DNA of 64,000 nucleotides from Nocardia aurantia (GCF_009604425.1 NZ_WEGI01000006.1:310001-374000); one strand, 5' to 3'. Shown: positions 8,771 through 17,673, counted from the stretch's first letter. Numbers and translations are program-made. The notes: a model not told the origin generated them from the letters alone.

Positions 8771-10744
8771 TCATAGCGCGGTAGGCGGCCGCAGGACGCC
8801 GGCCGCGCGCAGGCGCTCGATCACCAGGTCGGCCAGTTCCTCCGGGGTCCGCGTGCCGCCGGAGTCCAGGTGCACCTCCGGCGCCTCCGGCGGCTCGTAC
8901 GGCGAGTCGATGCCGGTGAAGTTGACCAGCTCGCCCCGACGGGCCTTGGCGTACAACCCTTTCCGGTCACGGGCCTCCACCACCGCCAGCGGCGCGTCCA
9001 CGTGCACCTCGAAGAAGGCTCCGGCGCCGAGCCGTTCGCGGGCGCGGGCCCGCTCGGCGCGGAACGGCGCGATGAACGAGGCCAGCACGATCAGGCCGGC
9101 GTCGGACAGCAGCCGCGCCACCTCCACCACCCGGCGGATGTTCTCCACCCGGTCGGCGTCGGTGAAGCCGAGGTCCGCGTTCAGGCCGTGCCGGACGTTG
9201 TCGCCGTCCAGCAGATAGGTGTGGAAACCCTGCTCGTGCAACCGTTTCTCGACCAGGTTCGCGATGGTGGACTTGCCGGCGCCGGACAGTCCGGTGAACC
9301 ACACCACCGCCGGTTGCTGCCCCTTGCTGCGGGCCCGCGCCCGCTGGTCGACCTCCACCGACTGCCAGTGGATGTTGTGCGCGCGCCGCAGCGCGAAGCG
9401 CAGCATCCCGGCGGCGACCGTGTCCTGGGTGAACCGGTCGATGAGGACGAAGCCGCCGGTGTCGCGGTTGCCGGCGTACGGATCGAACGGGATCGGCCGG
9501 TCCAGATGCAGTGCGACGACACCGATCTCGTTCAGCCCGAGGGTGCGCGCGGCGGTGCGCTCCAGGGTGTTGACGTTCACCGCGTACTTGGGCTGACCCA
9601 CCTGCGCGACGGCGGTCGAGGTGCCGAGTTTGAGCAGATAGGTGCGGCCGGGCAGCATCTGCTCCTCGCTCATCCACACCAGGTGCGCTTCGAACTGGTC
9701 CGCGACCTCGGGTGCGGCGCCGGCGGCGGCGATGACATCGCCACGGCTCACATCGATCTCGTCGGTGAGGGTCAGCGTGATCGACTGATCGGCGACCGCC
9801 ACGTCGAGATCCCCGTCGGCGGTGACGATCCGGGCCACCGTGGACGTCTGGCCGGACGGCACCACCCGCACCCGGTCACCGGGACGTACAGTGCCACCGG
9901 CGATCTGGCCGGAGAAGCCGCGGAAAGCCGGATTCGGCCGGTTGACCCACTGCACCGGCAACCGGAACGGGTGCGCGTCGCGGTCGTCGGCGATCTCCAC
10001 CGTCTCCAGATGGTTGATCAGCGACGGCCCGGTGTACCAGGGGGTGTTCGGGCTCGGCTGCAGGATGTTGTCGCCGCGCAGCGCCGACATCGGGATCGCG
10101 ACCACGTCGCCGAGGCCGATGCTCGCGGCGAAATCCCGGTACTCGGTCTCGATCTCCTCGAACCGCTCCCGCGAATAGTCCAGCAGGTCCAGCTTGTTCA
10201 CCGCCAGCACGATGTGCCGGATGCCCAGCAGCGAGACCAGGTAGCTGTGCCGGCGGGTCTGGGTCAGCACGCCCCTGCGGGCGTCGATCAGGATCACCGC
10301 CAGGTCCGCAGTCGAGGCGCCGGTGACCATGTTGCGGGTGTACTGCTCGTGACCCGGGGTGTCGGCCACGATGAACTTGCGCCGCTCGGTGGTGAAGAAC
10401 CGGTAGGCCACGTCGATGGTGATGCCCTGTTCGCGTTCGGCGGCCAGGCCGTCGACCAGCAGCGCGAAATCCAGTTCCCCGCCCTGGGTTCCGACGGTCT
10501 TCGAATCCCGCTCGAGTTCCGCGAGATGATCGGAGAACACCATCTTGGAGTCGTAGAGCAGCCGCCCGATCAGGGTGGACTTGCCGTCGTCGACGCTGCC
10601 GCAGGTGATGAAGCGCAGCATCGTCTTCCGCTCGTGGCGGCGCAGGTACTCCTCGATGTCGGTGGCGACCAGATCCTCCGGAGCGGCAGCGACCGGATCC
10701 TCCGGAGCGGTGGCGACCGGATTCTCGGACTCGGGGTGCGTCAT
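8771..10744 (-). CDS. cysNC: Bifunctional sulfate adenylyltransferase subunit 1 / APS kinase (CysN-CysC fusion)
   Basis: A 657-residue fusion that helps make PAPS. The N-terminal CysN half is a GTPase (P-loop GSVDDGKS 49-56, DTPGHE, NKLD) that drives ATP sulfurylase with CysD; the C-terminal half is APS kinase (P-loop GLSGAGKS near 485-492, then LDGDNVRHGLN), which phosphorylates APS to PAPS. Both halves keep their nucleotide-binding motifs and should be active. Its ATG shares one base with the cysD stop (TGATG), so translation is coupled. It is the last gene of an operon containing a sulfotransferase, which points to PAPS as the intended product rather than cysteine synthesis; no PAPS reductase or sulfite reductase is nearby. 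NodQ of rhizobia has the same fusion. Confidence 0.96.
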   Translation of the reverse strand: MTHPESENPVATAPEDPVAAAPEDLVATDIEEYLRRHERKTMLRFITCGSVDDGKSTLIGRLLYDSKMVFSDHLAELERDSKTVGTQGGELDFALLVDGLAAEREQGITIDVAYRFFTTERRKFIVADTPGHEQYTRNMVTGASTADLAVILIDARRGVLTQTRRHSYLVSLLGIRHIVLAVNKLDLLDYSRERFEEIETEYRDFAASIGLGDVVAIPMSALRGDNILQPSPNTPWYTGPSLINHLETVEIADDRDAHPFRLPVQWVNRPNPAFRGFSGQIAGGTVRPGDRVRVVPSGQTSTVARIVTADGDLDVAVADQSITLTLTDEIDVSRGDVIAAAGAAPEVADQFEAHLVWMSEEQMLPGRTYLLKLGTSTAVAQVGQPKYAVNVNTLERTAARTLGLNEIGVVALHLDRPIPFDPYAGNRDTGGFVLIDRFTQDTVAAGMLRFALRRAHNIHWQSVEVDQRARARSKGQQPAVVWFTGLSGAGKSTIANLVEKRLHEQGFHTYLLDGDNVRHGLNADLGFTDADRVENIRRVVEVARLLSDAGLIVLASFIAPFRAERARARERLGAGAFFEVHVDAPLAVVEARDRKGLYAKARRGELVNFTGIDSPYEPPEAPEVHLDSGGTRTPEELADLVIERLRAAGVLRPPTAL

Positions 10745-11670
10745 CAGAAGTACCCTTCCTGCTTCTTCTTCTCCATCGAGCCGGTGGAGTCGCGGTCGAT
10801 CACCCGGCCCTGACGTTCGGAACTGGTGGTCAGCAACATCTCCTGCACGACCGCGGTCAGCGTGGTCGCCGTGCTGGCCACCGCGCCGGACAGCGGATAG
10901 CAGCCGAGGGTCCGGAACCGCACCATGCGCCGCTCGGGAATCTCGCCGGGCTGCAACGGCATCCGCTCGTCGTCGACCATGATCAGCGCGCTGTCGCGTT
11001 CCACCACCGGCCGCGACGCCGCGAAATACAGGTCCACCAGCGGGATCCGCTCCAGATGGATGTACTGCCAGACATCGAGCTCGGTCCAGTTCGACAGCGG
11101 GAACACCCGCAGACTCTCCCCCGGCCGCTTGCGGGTGTTGTACAGCCGCCACAGTTCCGGCCGCTGCCGCTTGGGGTCCCAGCGGTGCTGCGCCGACCGC
11201 AGCGAGAACACCCGCTCCTTGGCGCGGGACTTCTCCTCGTCGCGGCGCGCGCCGCCGAAGGCCAGGTCGAACCTGTGCAGATCCAGGGCCTGCTTGAGGC
11301 CCTCGGTCTTCCACATCTCGGTGTGCAGCGCCGAGCCGTGCTCGAACGGATTGATGCCCCGCGCAACGCATTCCGGATTCCGGTGAACGATCAGGTCCAG
11401 ATCGGCGGAGTCCGCGATCCGGTCCCGGAACTCGTACATGGCGCGGAACTTCCACGTGGTGTCCACGTGCAGCAGCGGGAACGGTAGCCGCGACGGATGA
11501 AAGGCCTTGCGCGCCAGGTGCAGCAGCACCGAGCTGTCCTTGCCGATCGAATACAGCATCACCGGCCGTTCGCTCTCGGCGACCGCCTCCCGCATGATCT
11601 GGATGCTCTCCGCCTCCAGCCGTTGCAGGTGGGTCAGCCCTCCGGTGCTCTCGAGTGTCGTGCTCGTCAT
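10744..11670 (-). CDS. cysD: Sulfate adenylyltransferase subunit 2
   Basis: A 308-residue PP-loop enzyme that, with CysN, forms APS from sulfate and ATP. The PP-loop is SIGKDSSV at 41-48, followed by the usual HVDTTWKF and GGARRDEEKSRAKER segments of CysD; length is normal. ATG 11670 has a GA-rich ribosome site just upstream. It starts 12 bases after the preceding SDR ends and overlaps cysNC, so it is part of the sulfation operon. NodP of rhizobia is the equivalent enzyme in Nod-factor sulfation. Confidence 0.96.
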   Translation of the reverse strand: MTSTTLESTGGLTHLQRLEAESIQIMREAVAESERPVMLYSIGKDSSVLLHLARKAFHPSRLPFPLLHVDTTWKFRAMYEFRDRIADSADLDLIVHRNPECVARGINPFEHGSALHTEMWKTEGLKQALDLHRFDLAFGGARRDEEKSRAKERVFSLRSAQHRWDPKRQRPELWRLYNTRKRPGESLRVFPLSNWTELDVWQYIHLERIPLVDLYFAASRPVVERDSALIMVDDERMPLQPGEIPERRMVRFRTLGCYPLSGAVASTATTLTAVVQEMLLTTSSERQGRVIDRDSTGSMEKKKQEGYF

Positions 11671-11682
11671 CTCGCCCGTCCT

Positions 11683-12453
11683 TCAGTTGCGCAGGTGCGC
11701 GCCGCCGCCGATGAACCACACCTGGCCGTTGATCCACTCGGCCTCGTCCGACAGCAGGAACGAGACGACCGAGGCCAGATCGTCGGGTACGCCGAGCCGG
11801 GTGGTGCGGCCCGCGGTCAGGAACATCTCCTGCAGCCCCACATCGTTCTGGTTCTTCACGGTCTCGCCCATCACCAGGCCCGGCATCACGCCGTTGGCGC
11901 GAATTCCCTGGCGGCCGTAGTTGATCGCGATGTGCCGGGTGAGCTGGTTGACACCCGCCTTGGAGACGCCGTAGGCGACCCGCGACGGGTCACCGCCGAC
12001 CGACGTCCCGGAGGAGGTGTTGACGATGCTGCCGCCGCCCCGGTCGAGTAGATGCGGCAGCACCGCCCGCACGGTGCGGACGTAACCGAGCAGGTTCACG
12101 TCCAGAGTGCGCTGCCAGACGTCGAATTCGGTCTCCAGGACGGTCTTGTCGCGGCCGATGTTGGCCGGCGACAGATCCGCGCCGACGTTGAAAAGGCCGT
12201 GCACGCCACCGAATTCGGCGATCGTCCGGTCCACCATGGCCTGCACCGACTTGTCGTCGGCGAGGTCGAACTCCACCGCGATCGCGCGGCCGCCTGCCCG
12301 CGCGATCTGCTCGACGGTCGCCTCGGCCCCCGCGATGTTGATGTCGCCCACGGTGACGAGGGCGCCCTCCTCGGCCAGCCGGGCCGCCGCGGCGGCCCCG
12401 ATCCCGGTCGCGCCGCCGGCGACGACGTACGTCTTCTCCCGCAGTCCGCGCAC
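11683..12453 (-). CDS. Short-chain dehydrogenase/reductase of the sulfation operon
   Basis: A 256-residue classical SDR, probably NAD(P)-dependent, acting on an alcohol or ketone. The nucleotide-binding motif is GGATGIG (13-19); Ser148, Tyr161 and Lys165 form the catalytic set with the normal 13-residue Ser-Tyr spacing. The usual NNAG is replaced by NVGA. GTG 12453 lies two bases after the upstream stop and has GGGG six bases before it. Its position between the DUF7064/7065-like gene and cysD implies it acts on the metabolite that is sulfated, before or after sulfation; the substrate cannot be told from sequence. Confidence 0.92.
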   Translation of the reverse strand: MRGLREKTYVVAGGATGIGAAAAARLAEEGALVTVGDINIAGAEATVEQIARAGGRAIAVEFDLADDKSVQAMVDRTIAEFGGVHGLFNVGADLSPANIGRDKTVLETEFDVWQRTLDVNLLGYVRTVRAVLPHLLDRGGGSIVNTSSGTSVGGDPSRVAYGVSKAGVNQLTRHIAINYGRQGIRANGVMPGLVMGETVKNQNDVGLQEMFLTAGRTTRLGVPDDLASVVSFLLSDEAEWINGQVWFIGGGAHLRN

Positions 12454-12455
12454 GG

Positions 12456-13526
12456 TCAGCCCCGCTCGATCTTGTGCAGCGGGTTGGATCGCTCGAGCAT
12501 CCCGTAGGTCTCCTCGCCGTCCCAGCGGTAACGGACGCCCGCCTGTTGCAGCGCCGGGAAGTCGGAATTCTCCTGCTTCAGCGACTTGATCGAGTAGGTG
12601 TCGTCGTCGTGGTGAACGTCGTGGGTGGAGACCACGGTCTCGCCCGCGATCGGAATCACGATGCCGTCGGCGGTTTCGAGTGTCAGCGACACGTCCTCGC
12701 CGAGGGCCCGCAACCGGGTCAGCCACGGCGCGCGCACCACCCGGGCCGGAATCAGCTCGCCCTCGCCGAGGAACACGAAACCCTCGTTGAAGGTGGGCTT
12801 CCCGTCGTCGCGCGGCGGATACGCCATGTAGCCGAACGCCTTTCCGCTCGGGAACACCGCCGACTGCCAGCAGTGGCCCCAGAATTCGGCCAGCCGGCGC
12901 ACGCCCTGCCGGCGGATCCGCAGGCCACTACCGGTGAACTCCTGTGGCGCACCGCCGTTCACGGTCACCGAACCGGCGGCGCGGAACAGCTGCTCGTAGC
13001 GAGGGCCGCCCATGAGGTCGCCCTCGACCGAATTCTTCAGCTTGTCGCCGGCGTCGGTGCGCAGTGCGCCCTGGACCCACGGCGGCACCGCCATGGTGGC
13101 GGTCACGTGGAAGGACAGGTCGACCAGCGGTCCGTCGGTCTTCCCGGCGGCAAGGTCGGAAGACGTTGTGCTGACCGCCTTTCCGTCGTAGGTCAGCTCC
13201 CAGGTGTGGAACGGCCGCACGCAGCGGAAGGCCAGCGGACCGGCGCCGAGCACGGTGGGCCGGCCGTCCGGTCCGGCCGGTGGCCGCGCCGGGCTGGTCT
13301 CGCGCAGCCGGAACGCGCGGCCGTCGGCGAAGGCTACGTTGACCTGGATGTCGTGCGAATCCCAGTTGGAGGCAACGGCTTCCACACCGATGCGCGGCAG
13401 CCCGAGCTCACCGCGATCGTCGGACACCCAGAAGCTGACCGAATCGCGCATCTCCGGGTTGTCCGGGCGGTCGGCGAAGACGTACTCGCGGGCGGGATCG
13501 ATACCGCCGGTCGTGTCGATGGTCAT
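12456..13526 (-). CDS. DUF7064/DUF7065-like protein
   Basis: A 356-residue soluble protein with many beta strands and no signal peptide. It resembles, from memory, the DUF7064/DUF7065 proteins of actinobacteria, which share an AttH/CrtC-like lipocalin-type build; features include an N-terminal SVSFWVSDDRGELGLPR segment, FRCVRPFHTWELTYDG, and an AEFWGHCWQ segment. No enzymatic role is established. Proteins of this build bind or hydrate hydrophobic molecules, so it may bind the sulfation substrate; that is inference. ATG 13526 has GGAGAA seven bases upstream. It follows the sulfotransferase by 26 bases and is followed two bases later by an SDR. Confidence 0.7.
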   Translation of the reverse strand: MTIDTTGGIDPAREYVFADRPDNPEMRDSVSFWVSDDRGELGLPRIGVEAVASNWDSHDIQVNVAFADGRAFRLRETSPARPPAGPDGRPTVLGAGPLAFRCVRPFHTWELTYDGKAVSTTSSDLAAGKTDGPLVDLSFHVTATMAVPPWVQGALRTDAGDKLKNSVEGDLMGGPRYEQLFRAAGSVTVNGGAPQEFTGSGLRIRRQGVRRLAEFWGHCWQSAVFPSGKAFGYMAYPPRDDGKPTFNEGFVFLGEGELIPARVVRAPWLTRLRALGEDVSLTLETADGIVIPIAGETVVSTHDVHHDDDTYSIKSLKQENSDFPALQQAGVRYRWDGEETYGMLERSNPLHKIERG

Positions 13527-13552
13527 CGGATTGTTCTCCTTCCGATCGAAAG

Positions 13553-14680
13553 TCAGTGCGCGGTCCAGCGTTCGGCGTGTGCCACGTAGTCCGCGAAGGC
13601 CGGTCGCACCCGGTCCAGGTCGATGTCGTAGGTCACCGGATCGGCCTTGTGACTCGGCTCGCGCTCGGCCGCCGCGGTGGTCCACCAGTTCCGCATCCGG
13701 GCCGCGAACTCCTCGGACACCGGCTCGCCCAGCCACCGGTAGAGGCCGGTCACCTCGCCGATCGGGTCGGCCTGCATGGCCCGGAAGTCGATGTCGTAGA
13801 AGCGGTCGTCGGCGCCGTTCGCCCGGAACGCCACCGTCCGTTCCATCCCCGCCGACCAGTGCTCCACATTGAGCCGGCCGATATAGGGCAGGTCGATGTC
13901 GTCGGTGAACCGGCCGGTGATGTCGGCGTACAGTTCGGCCACCGAGAGGATCACGTCGGCCGGATCGCGATGGGTCATCACGAAGCGCGCGTCGGGGAAC
14001 GCCGTGTTCAGGTACTTCAGGAACAGCACGTGCGAGGGGCATTTCAGCCGCCACGGCCGTTGCGGCTCACCCCATTGCAGCAGCTTCATCACCCGCCGCT
14101 GGTAGGCGAAGGTCGAGGTGAGGTCGGCGTCGAGCAGCCAGCTGCTGTAGGACGGAACCTGCGCGTAGGCGTGGAAGATGTGCGACTTGAAGTCCAGTGC
14201 CATCATGTCGTGGCATTCCATCGGCCCGTGCTTGTCGTCGATCGGCACGTGATATCGGGTGCCGACCATCTCGCCCTTGTCCGGTGGGATGCGCGGATCG
14301 ACGCCGGTCACCGTGGACGGCGGCGGGCAGGGCTGCGATGATTCCCAGCGGCGGATGTAGCGCACGCCCGGGTCCTGGGCCAGCAGCACCGACAGTGCCG
14401 TGGAACCGGTGCGCGGCAGTCCGATACCGATCAGCGGCGCCAGGATCTGCCCGTCGTCGATCTCGGGATGGCGCCGGTACCAGTCCTCCACCTGCAACCG
14501 CTGGCTCAGGTGCAGCACGATCCGGTCGTACAGGAACTTCTCACCGGTGGCGTTGAGCCGCGCCTCGCGCTCCAGCGAATCCAGCAGGACGCCGAGGCCC
14601 TCGCGGAACGAGTCGTCACCGAAATCGTGCAGACCCGTCTGTGCCACAGCGGTTTTCAGAATGTCGTCGATCGTCGGCAC
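13553..14680 (-). CDS. PAPS-dependent sulfotransferase
   Basis: A 375-residue cytosolic sulfotransferase that would move the sulfuryl group from PAPS to a hydroxyl. The 5'-phosphosulfate loop is GLPRTGST (87-94), the 3'-phosphate motif is THRDPADVILS (236-246), and the internal RLKCPSH motif (211-217) matches the KSPxH segment of this family. Length and motifs fit actinobacterial stand-alone sulfotransferases. GTG 14680 lies four bases after the upstream SDR stop. The same transcript carries cysD and cysNC, so the enzyme would have its own PAPS supply. Acceptor unknown; the two neighbouring SDRs suggest an alicyclic or steroid-like alcohol, which is inference. Confidence 0.92.
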   Translation of the reverse strand: MPTIDDILKTAVAQTGLHDFGDDSFREGLGVLLDSLEREARLNATGEKFLYDRIVLHLSQRLQVEDWYRRHPEIDDGQILAPLIGIGLPRTGSTALSVLLAQDPGVRYIRRWESSQPCPPPSTVTGVDPRIPPDKGEMVGTRYHVPIDDKHGPMECHDMMALDFKSHIFHAYAQVPSYSSWLLDADLTSTFAYQRRVMKLLQWGEPQRPWRLKCPSHVLFLKYLNTAFPDARFVMTHRDPADVILSVAELYADITGRFTDDIDLPYIGRLNVEHWSAGMERTVAFRANGADDRFYDIDFRAMQADPIGEVTGLYRWLGEPVSEEFAARMRNWWTTAAAEREPSHKADPVTYDIDLDRVRPAFADYVAHAERWTAH

Positions 14681-14684
14681 GGCC

Positions 14685-15557
14685 TCAGCCCATCCACTGT
14701 CCGCCGGCGACGTCGATCGTCTGCCCGCACATGTAGCTCGCCGCTTCCGAGGCCAGGAAGGCCACCACGTTCGCCACCTCTTCGGGCAGGGCCGCGCGGC
14801 CGAGCTGGACCCGTTCGGTGATCGACTCGGCGATCGCGTCGCGACCGGCCCGCTCGGCGTCGTTGGCCGGATTCAGCAGGTAGCGCCTCATATCGTCCTT
14901 GAGCATGATGCCCGGACCCACCGCCATCACGCTGATCCCGCGCGAGGAGTACTCGTGCGCGAGGTTGCGGGTGAACCCGATGACACCCGCCTTACAGGCC
15001 GAATACACCGTCAACCCGGACTGCTGCACCCGCCCGGCGACCGCGCCGATGTTGATGATCTTGCCCGAGCCCTGCGGCAGCAGATGTTCCAGCGCGGCGT
15101 GCGCGCCGTACATCATCATGGTCAGGCTGCCCAGCACGGTCATGTCGATATCCGCCTTGGTGTGCTTGTCGAAGGCACCCGCGGTCACCATCACCGGGTT
15201 GTTGATCATGATGTCGAAGCCGCCGAGCGCGTCCCTGCTCTCCGCGACGGCGCGATGAACCTGATCCCAATCGGACATGTCGGCCCTGACCGGGACCGTG
15301 CGCACACCCCAGCGCTGCTCGATCTCCTTCGCCCGGCGCTCGACCTTCTCGAACGTCCGGCCGACCAGCGCGATATCCGCGCCGCAGCCGGCGAGCCGGG
15401 TCGCGATGGCGTGGCCGAGACCGTCGCCGCCCGCTCCGGTGACGACGGCTTTCTTCCCGCGCAGATCCAGCAGATCACTCACGCGCTTGTCGACAATGTG
15501 ATAAGGCAGGCGGTCGAAACCCAATATCCGCGACCAGTCCTGTTCCTGAGTCTCCAC
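14685..15557 (-). CDS. SDR-fold protein lacking the catalytic serine
   Basis: A 290-residue short-chain dehydrogenase-like protein with a 30-residue N-terminal extension. The cofactor loop is TGAGGDGLG (40-48), and Tyr185/Lys189 are present in YSACK. At the position of the catalytic serine, 13 residues before the tyrosine, there is Ala172 (INIGAVAG), and NNAG is altered to NNPV. Activity may therefore be reduced or different, or the protein may be a partner subunit. GTG 15557 is chosen because GAGAGGAG ends five bases before it. First gene of the sulfation operon; a LysR gene is divergent 180 bp away. Confidence 0.88.
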   Translation of the reverse strand: METQEQDWSRILGFDRLPYHIVDKRVSDLLDLRGKKAVVTGAGGDGLGHAIATRLAGCGADIALVGRTFEKVERRAKEIEQRWGVRTVPVRADMSDWDQVHRAVAESRDALGGFDIMINNPVMVTAGAFDKHTKADIDMTVLGSLTMMMYGAHAALEHLLPQGSGKIINIGAVAGRVQQSGLTVYSACKAGVIGFTRNLAHEYSSRGISVMAVGPGIMLKDDMRRYLLNPANDAERAGRDAIAESITERVQLGRAALPEEVANVVAFLASEAASYMCGQTIDVAGGQWMG

Positions 15558-15725
15558 GGAAACTCCTCTCCCGCTCCGTCGTCGGAGCACATTCGGATCA
15601 TCGGGCGGCGGATGCGGATTCGGCCCGATGCGGCAGATCCTGTGGTGGAAGATTAGGACTCCGGACTTTTCACCGGCCAATACTGATTTCGGCGGTCAGT
15701 CATATCACCGTGTTATGGCACGTGT

Positions 15726-15731
15726 TACCGT
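15726..15731 (+). promoter_or_regulatory. -10 hexamer of leaderless lysR
   Basis: TACCGT followed by six bases and ATG 15738; no ribosome site at normal spacing. The 180-bp divergent region also contains AT-richer sequence (about 15690-15720) where a LysR protein could bind. Confidence 0.5.
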
Positions 15732-15737
15732 GCGCCG

Positions 15738-16691
15738 ATGGACACCCACCGGCTGAAGTACTTCCTGCGGATCGCCGAGGAGGGTTCCATGACCCGGGCC
15801 GCGACGGTCCTCGGCGTGGCCCAGCCGGCGCTGAGCCGCCAGATCCGGCTGCTCGAGGAGGAACTCGGCGTCACGCTGTTCCACCGCACCCGCCGCGGGG
15901 TGGAACTCACCGAGGACGGCGAACGACTACGAGCCTCCACCGCCGCGCCGCTGCGTCAACTGGAGTTGGCGCTGCACTACGCGGGATCGCCCCTGGCACG
16001 CATCGAGCGCGCGCTGCATCTCGGCATGCCGCCGACCGTCGCCCCCCTGCTGGCCGGTCCGCTGCTGATCGGCCTGCGCGCGGCCTTCCCGAAGGTGAAC
16101 GTGCACCTGACGGTCGCCGGCGCGAGCAGCCTCGTGGAGGAGATGCTGCGCGGCCGGATCGACTCGGCGGTGATCAATCAGGTGACCGACGAACGTCTGT
16201 TCGCTCGCGATCTGCTGGTGGAGGATCTGGTCGTGGTCGGCGGGCCCGGCTCGCGGTTGCGGCCGGACCGGCCGATCACCTTCACCCGCCTGGCCGAACT
16301 GCCACTGGTCCTGCCCGCTTCGCCGCTGGGCATCGCCAGCACCGTCGAGAACGCCGCGCTGCGACTCAAGTTGCAGGTCCACACCGCGATCGAGACCGAT
16401 TCCCTGCCCGTGATGCTCGATCTGGTGGAACGCGACGAGGTGTACACGGTGCTGCCGATCTCCGCTTGCGGACCGGAGCTCGCGCGGGAACAGGTCCGCT
16501 ACGCGCCGCTGATCGAACCGACCCTGACCCAGCACATCGTGGTGGCGTCCTCGGCGCGGATGGATCTCCCGCGCGAGTTCGCGTTCAAGGTCGGCGACGT
16601 GCTGCGCGAGGAGGTCAAACACCTGACCACGTCCGGGACCTGGCCCGCCCGATTCCTGGCGCCGCGACCGTGGAATCCGAATTGGGCCTGA
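15738..16691 (+). CDS. LysR-type transcriptional regulator
   Basis: A 317-residue LysR-family regulator: winged helix-turn-helix at about 5-62 (FLRIAEEGSMTRAATVLGVAQ, then LSRQIRLLEEELG) and a two-lobe effector domain from about 90. Such proteins usually activate a divergent operon in response to a small inducer. Here the divergent operon is the sulfation operon, so control of that operon is the natural reading, not shown by the sequence itself. Translation probably begins at the 5' end of the mRNA. Confidence 0.92.
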   Translation: MDTHRLKYFLRIAEEGSMTRAATVLGVAQPALSRQIRLLEEELGVTLFHRTRRGVELTEDGERLRASTAAPLRQLELALHYAGSPLARIERALHLGMPPTVAPLLAGPLLIGLRAAFPKVNVHLTVAGASSLVEEMLRGRIDSAVINQVTDERLFARDLLVEDLVVVGGPGSRLRPDRPITFTRLAELPLVLPASPLGIASTVENAALRLKLQVHTAIETDSLPVMLDLVERDEVYTVLPISACGPELAREQVRYAPLIEPTLTQHIVVASSARMDLPREFAFKVGDVLREEVKHLTTSGTWPARFLAPRPWNPNWA

Positions 16692-16856
16692 TCGTCCGGC
16701 TGTCGCGTCCTTGTCCGGCGACCGCGCCCGAGAGTACCGTTCTCGTCACCAGGAATTTAATTCTCCATTGCGGGCATCGACTTTCGCCGCACGGTTCGCA
16801 GTGCGGCGAGGGCCTTCGCACGGTCAGAGATAACAAGAACTTATATCAGATCCGGT

Positions 16857-16911
16857 AATTCCCGGACCGTCGCGGCATTGTCCCGATAGGGCCGCGCCGG
16901 GTCCGGGAATT
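16857..16911. terminator. Long bidirectional hairpin
   Basis: AATTCCCGGACC (16857-16868) pairs exactly with GGTCCGGGAATT (16900-16911), and inside it CGCGGC (16871-16876) pairs with GCCGCG (16891-16896). It stands 14 bases from the end of the RibD-like gene, between convergent genes. The rest of the 234-bp gap shows only a short GAATT-T-AATTC palindrome at 16753-16763. Confidence 0.55.
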
Positions 16912-16925
16912 GTCGCCGGATCGCC

Positions 16926-17498
16926 TCAGCGCACCGAATAGCGGACGTATACCACCCCGGAATCGAAGGATCGGGTTTCCAGCAGTTCGAGATTCACCTG
17001 CGCCTGCTCGTGGAACAGCGGGGTACCGGATCCGAGCGTCACCGGATGGATCATGATGCGGAATTCATCGATCAATCCGAGGTCGAGGAACGAATGCACC
17101 AGTTTCGGGCTGGCGTAGATCGCGATCGTGCCGCCCTCCCGCTCCTTCAGCGCCTGCACCTCCTTCGCCACGTTCGTGCTGATCAGCCGGGTGTTGTTCC
17201 ACTCGGCCGCCGCCAGCGTGGTCGAGAAGACGACCTTGTCCACGGCGTTGACCCATTCGGCGTGCGTACGCTCGTTCGCCGAACTCTCCGGCGTCGGCTG
17301 CGCCGCCCAGTAGCCGTACATGCCCAGGTAGGTCTCGCGCCCGTACATCGCGGTGTCGAAATCGGCCTGGACGTGCTCCTGAACGTAGGTGGCCAGATCC
17401 TCGCTGTAGCCACCGAAGGTGAATTCGAATCCGAGGTCCTTGCCCGACGAGGCGAATCCGTCGAGGGTGATGTGCTCCAGGGCCACGACCTTGCGCAT
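16926..17498 (-). CDS. RibD C-terminal / dihydrofolate reductase-fold protein
   Basis: A 190-residue NAD(P)H-dependent reductase-like protein of the family that includes the RibD C-terminal domain and YwjB/YyaP-type proteins. Typical features are the N-terminal RKVVALEHITLDGF segment, the AMYGRETY motif, and the C-terminal LGSGTPLF motif with the strand pattern of the fold. Members are common single-gene accessories and few have known substrates. ATG 17498 has AAAGGA seven bases upstream. It is divergent from the acyl-CoA synthetase, without an evident shared role. Confidence 0.85.
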   Translation of the reverse strand: MRKVVALEHITLDGFASSGKDLGFEFTFGGYSEDLATYVQEHVQADFDTAMYGRETYLGMYGYWAAQPTPESSANERTHAEWVNAVDKVVFSTTLAAAEWNNTRLISTNVAKEVQALKEREGGTIAIYASPKLVHSFLDLGLIDEFRIMIHPVTLGSGTPLFHEQAQVNLELLETRSFDSGVVYVRYSVR

Positions 17499-17591
17499 GA
17501 TGCTGTCCTTTCGGTGCCGACGGGCCGCTCGGCCCACACCTACTCCTCGAACGGCCCGGCCCGGAATCGACACCTCCGCCAAGATCATCTC

Positions 17592-17621
17592 TTGACGGTG
17601 TACAACGGAGGTGGTTAACGT
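17592..17621 (+). promoter_or_regulatory. Sigma70-like promoter for the acyl-CoA synthetase
   Basis: TTGACG (17592-17597) and TAACGT (17616-17621) separated by 18 bases, about 50 bases before ATG 17674. Confidence 0.45.
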
Positions 17622-17673
17622 CACTGCCGACGCGGAAACATGTGTTCGCCGCCACAATCGAGTTGGGAGTTGC

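Noticed and set aside
8771..11670. Assimilatory cysteine pathway (cysDNC as part of sulfate reduction)
   Set aside because: No cysH, cysI or sulfate transporter gene is in the operon, and a sulfotransferase is; kept as an alternative only if this is the sole copy in the genome.
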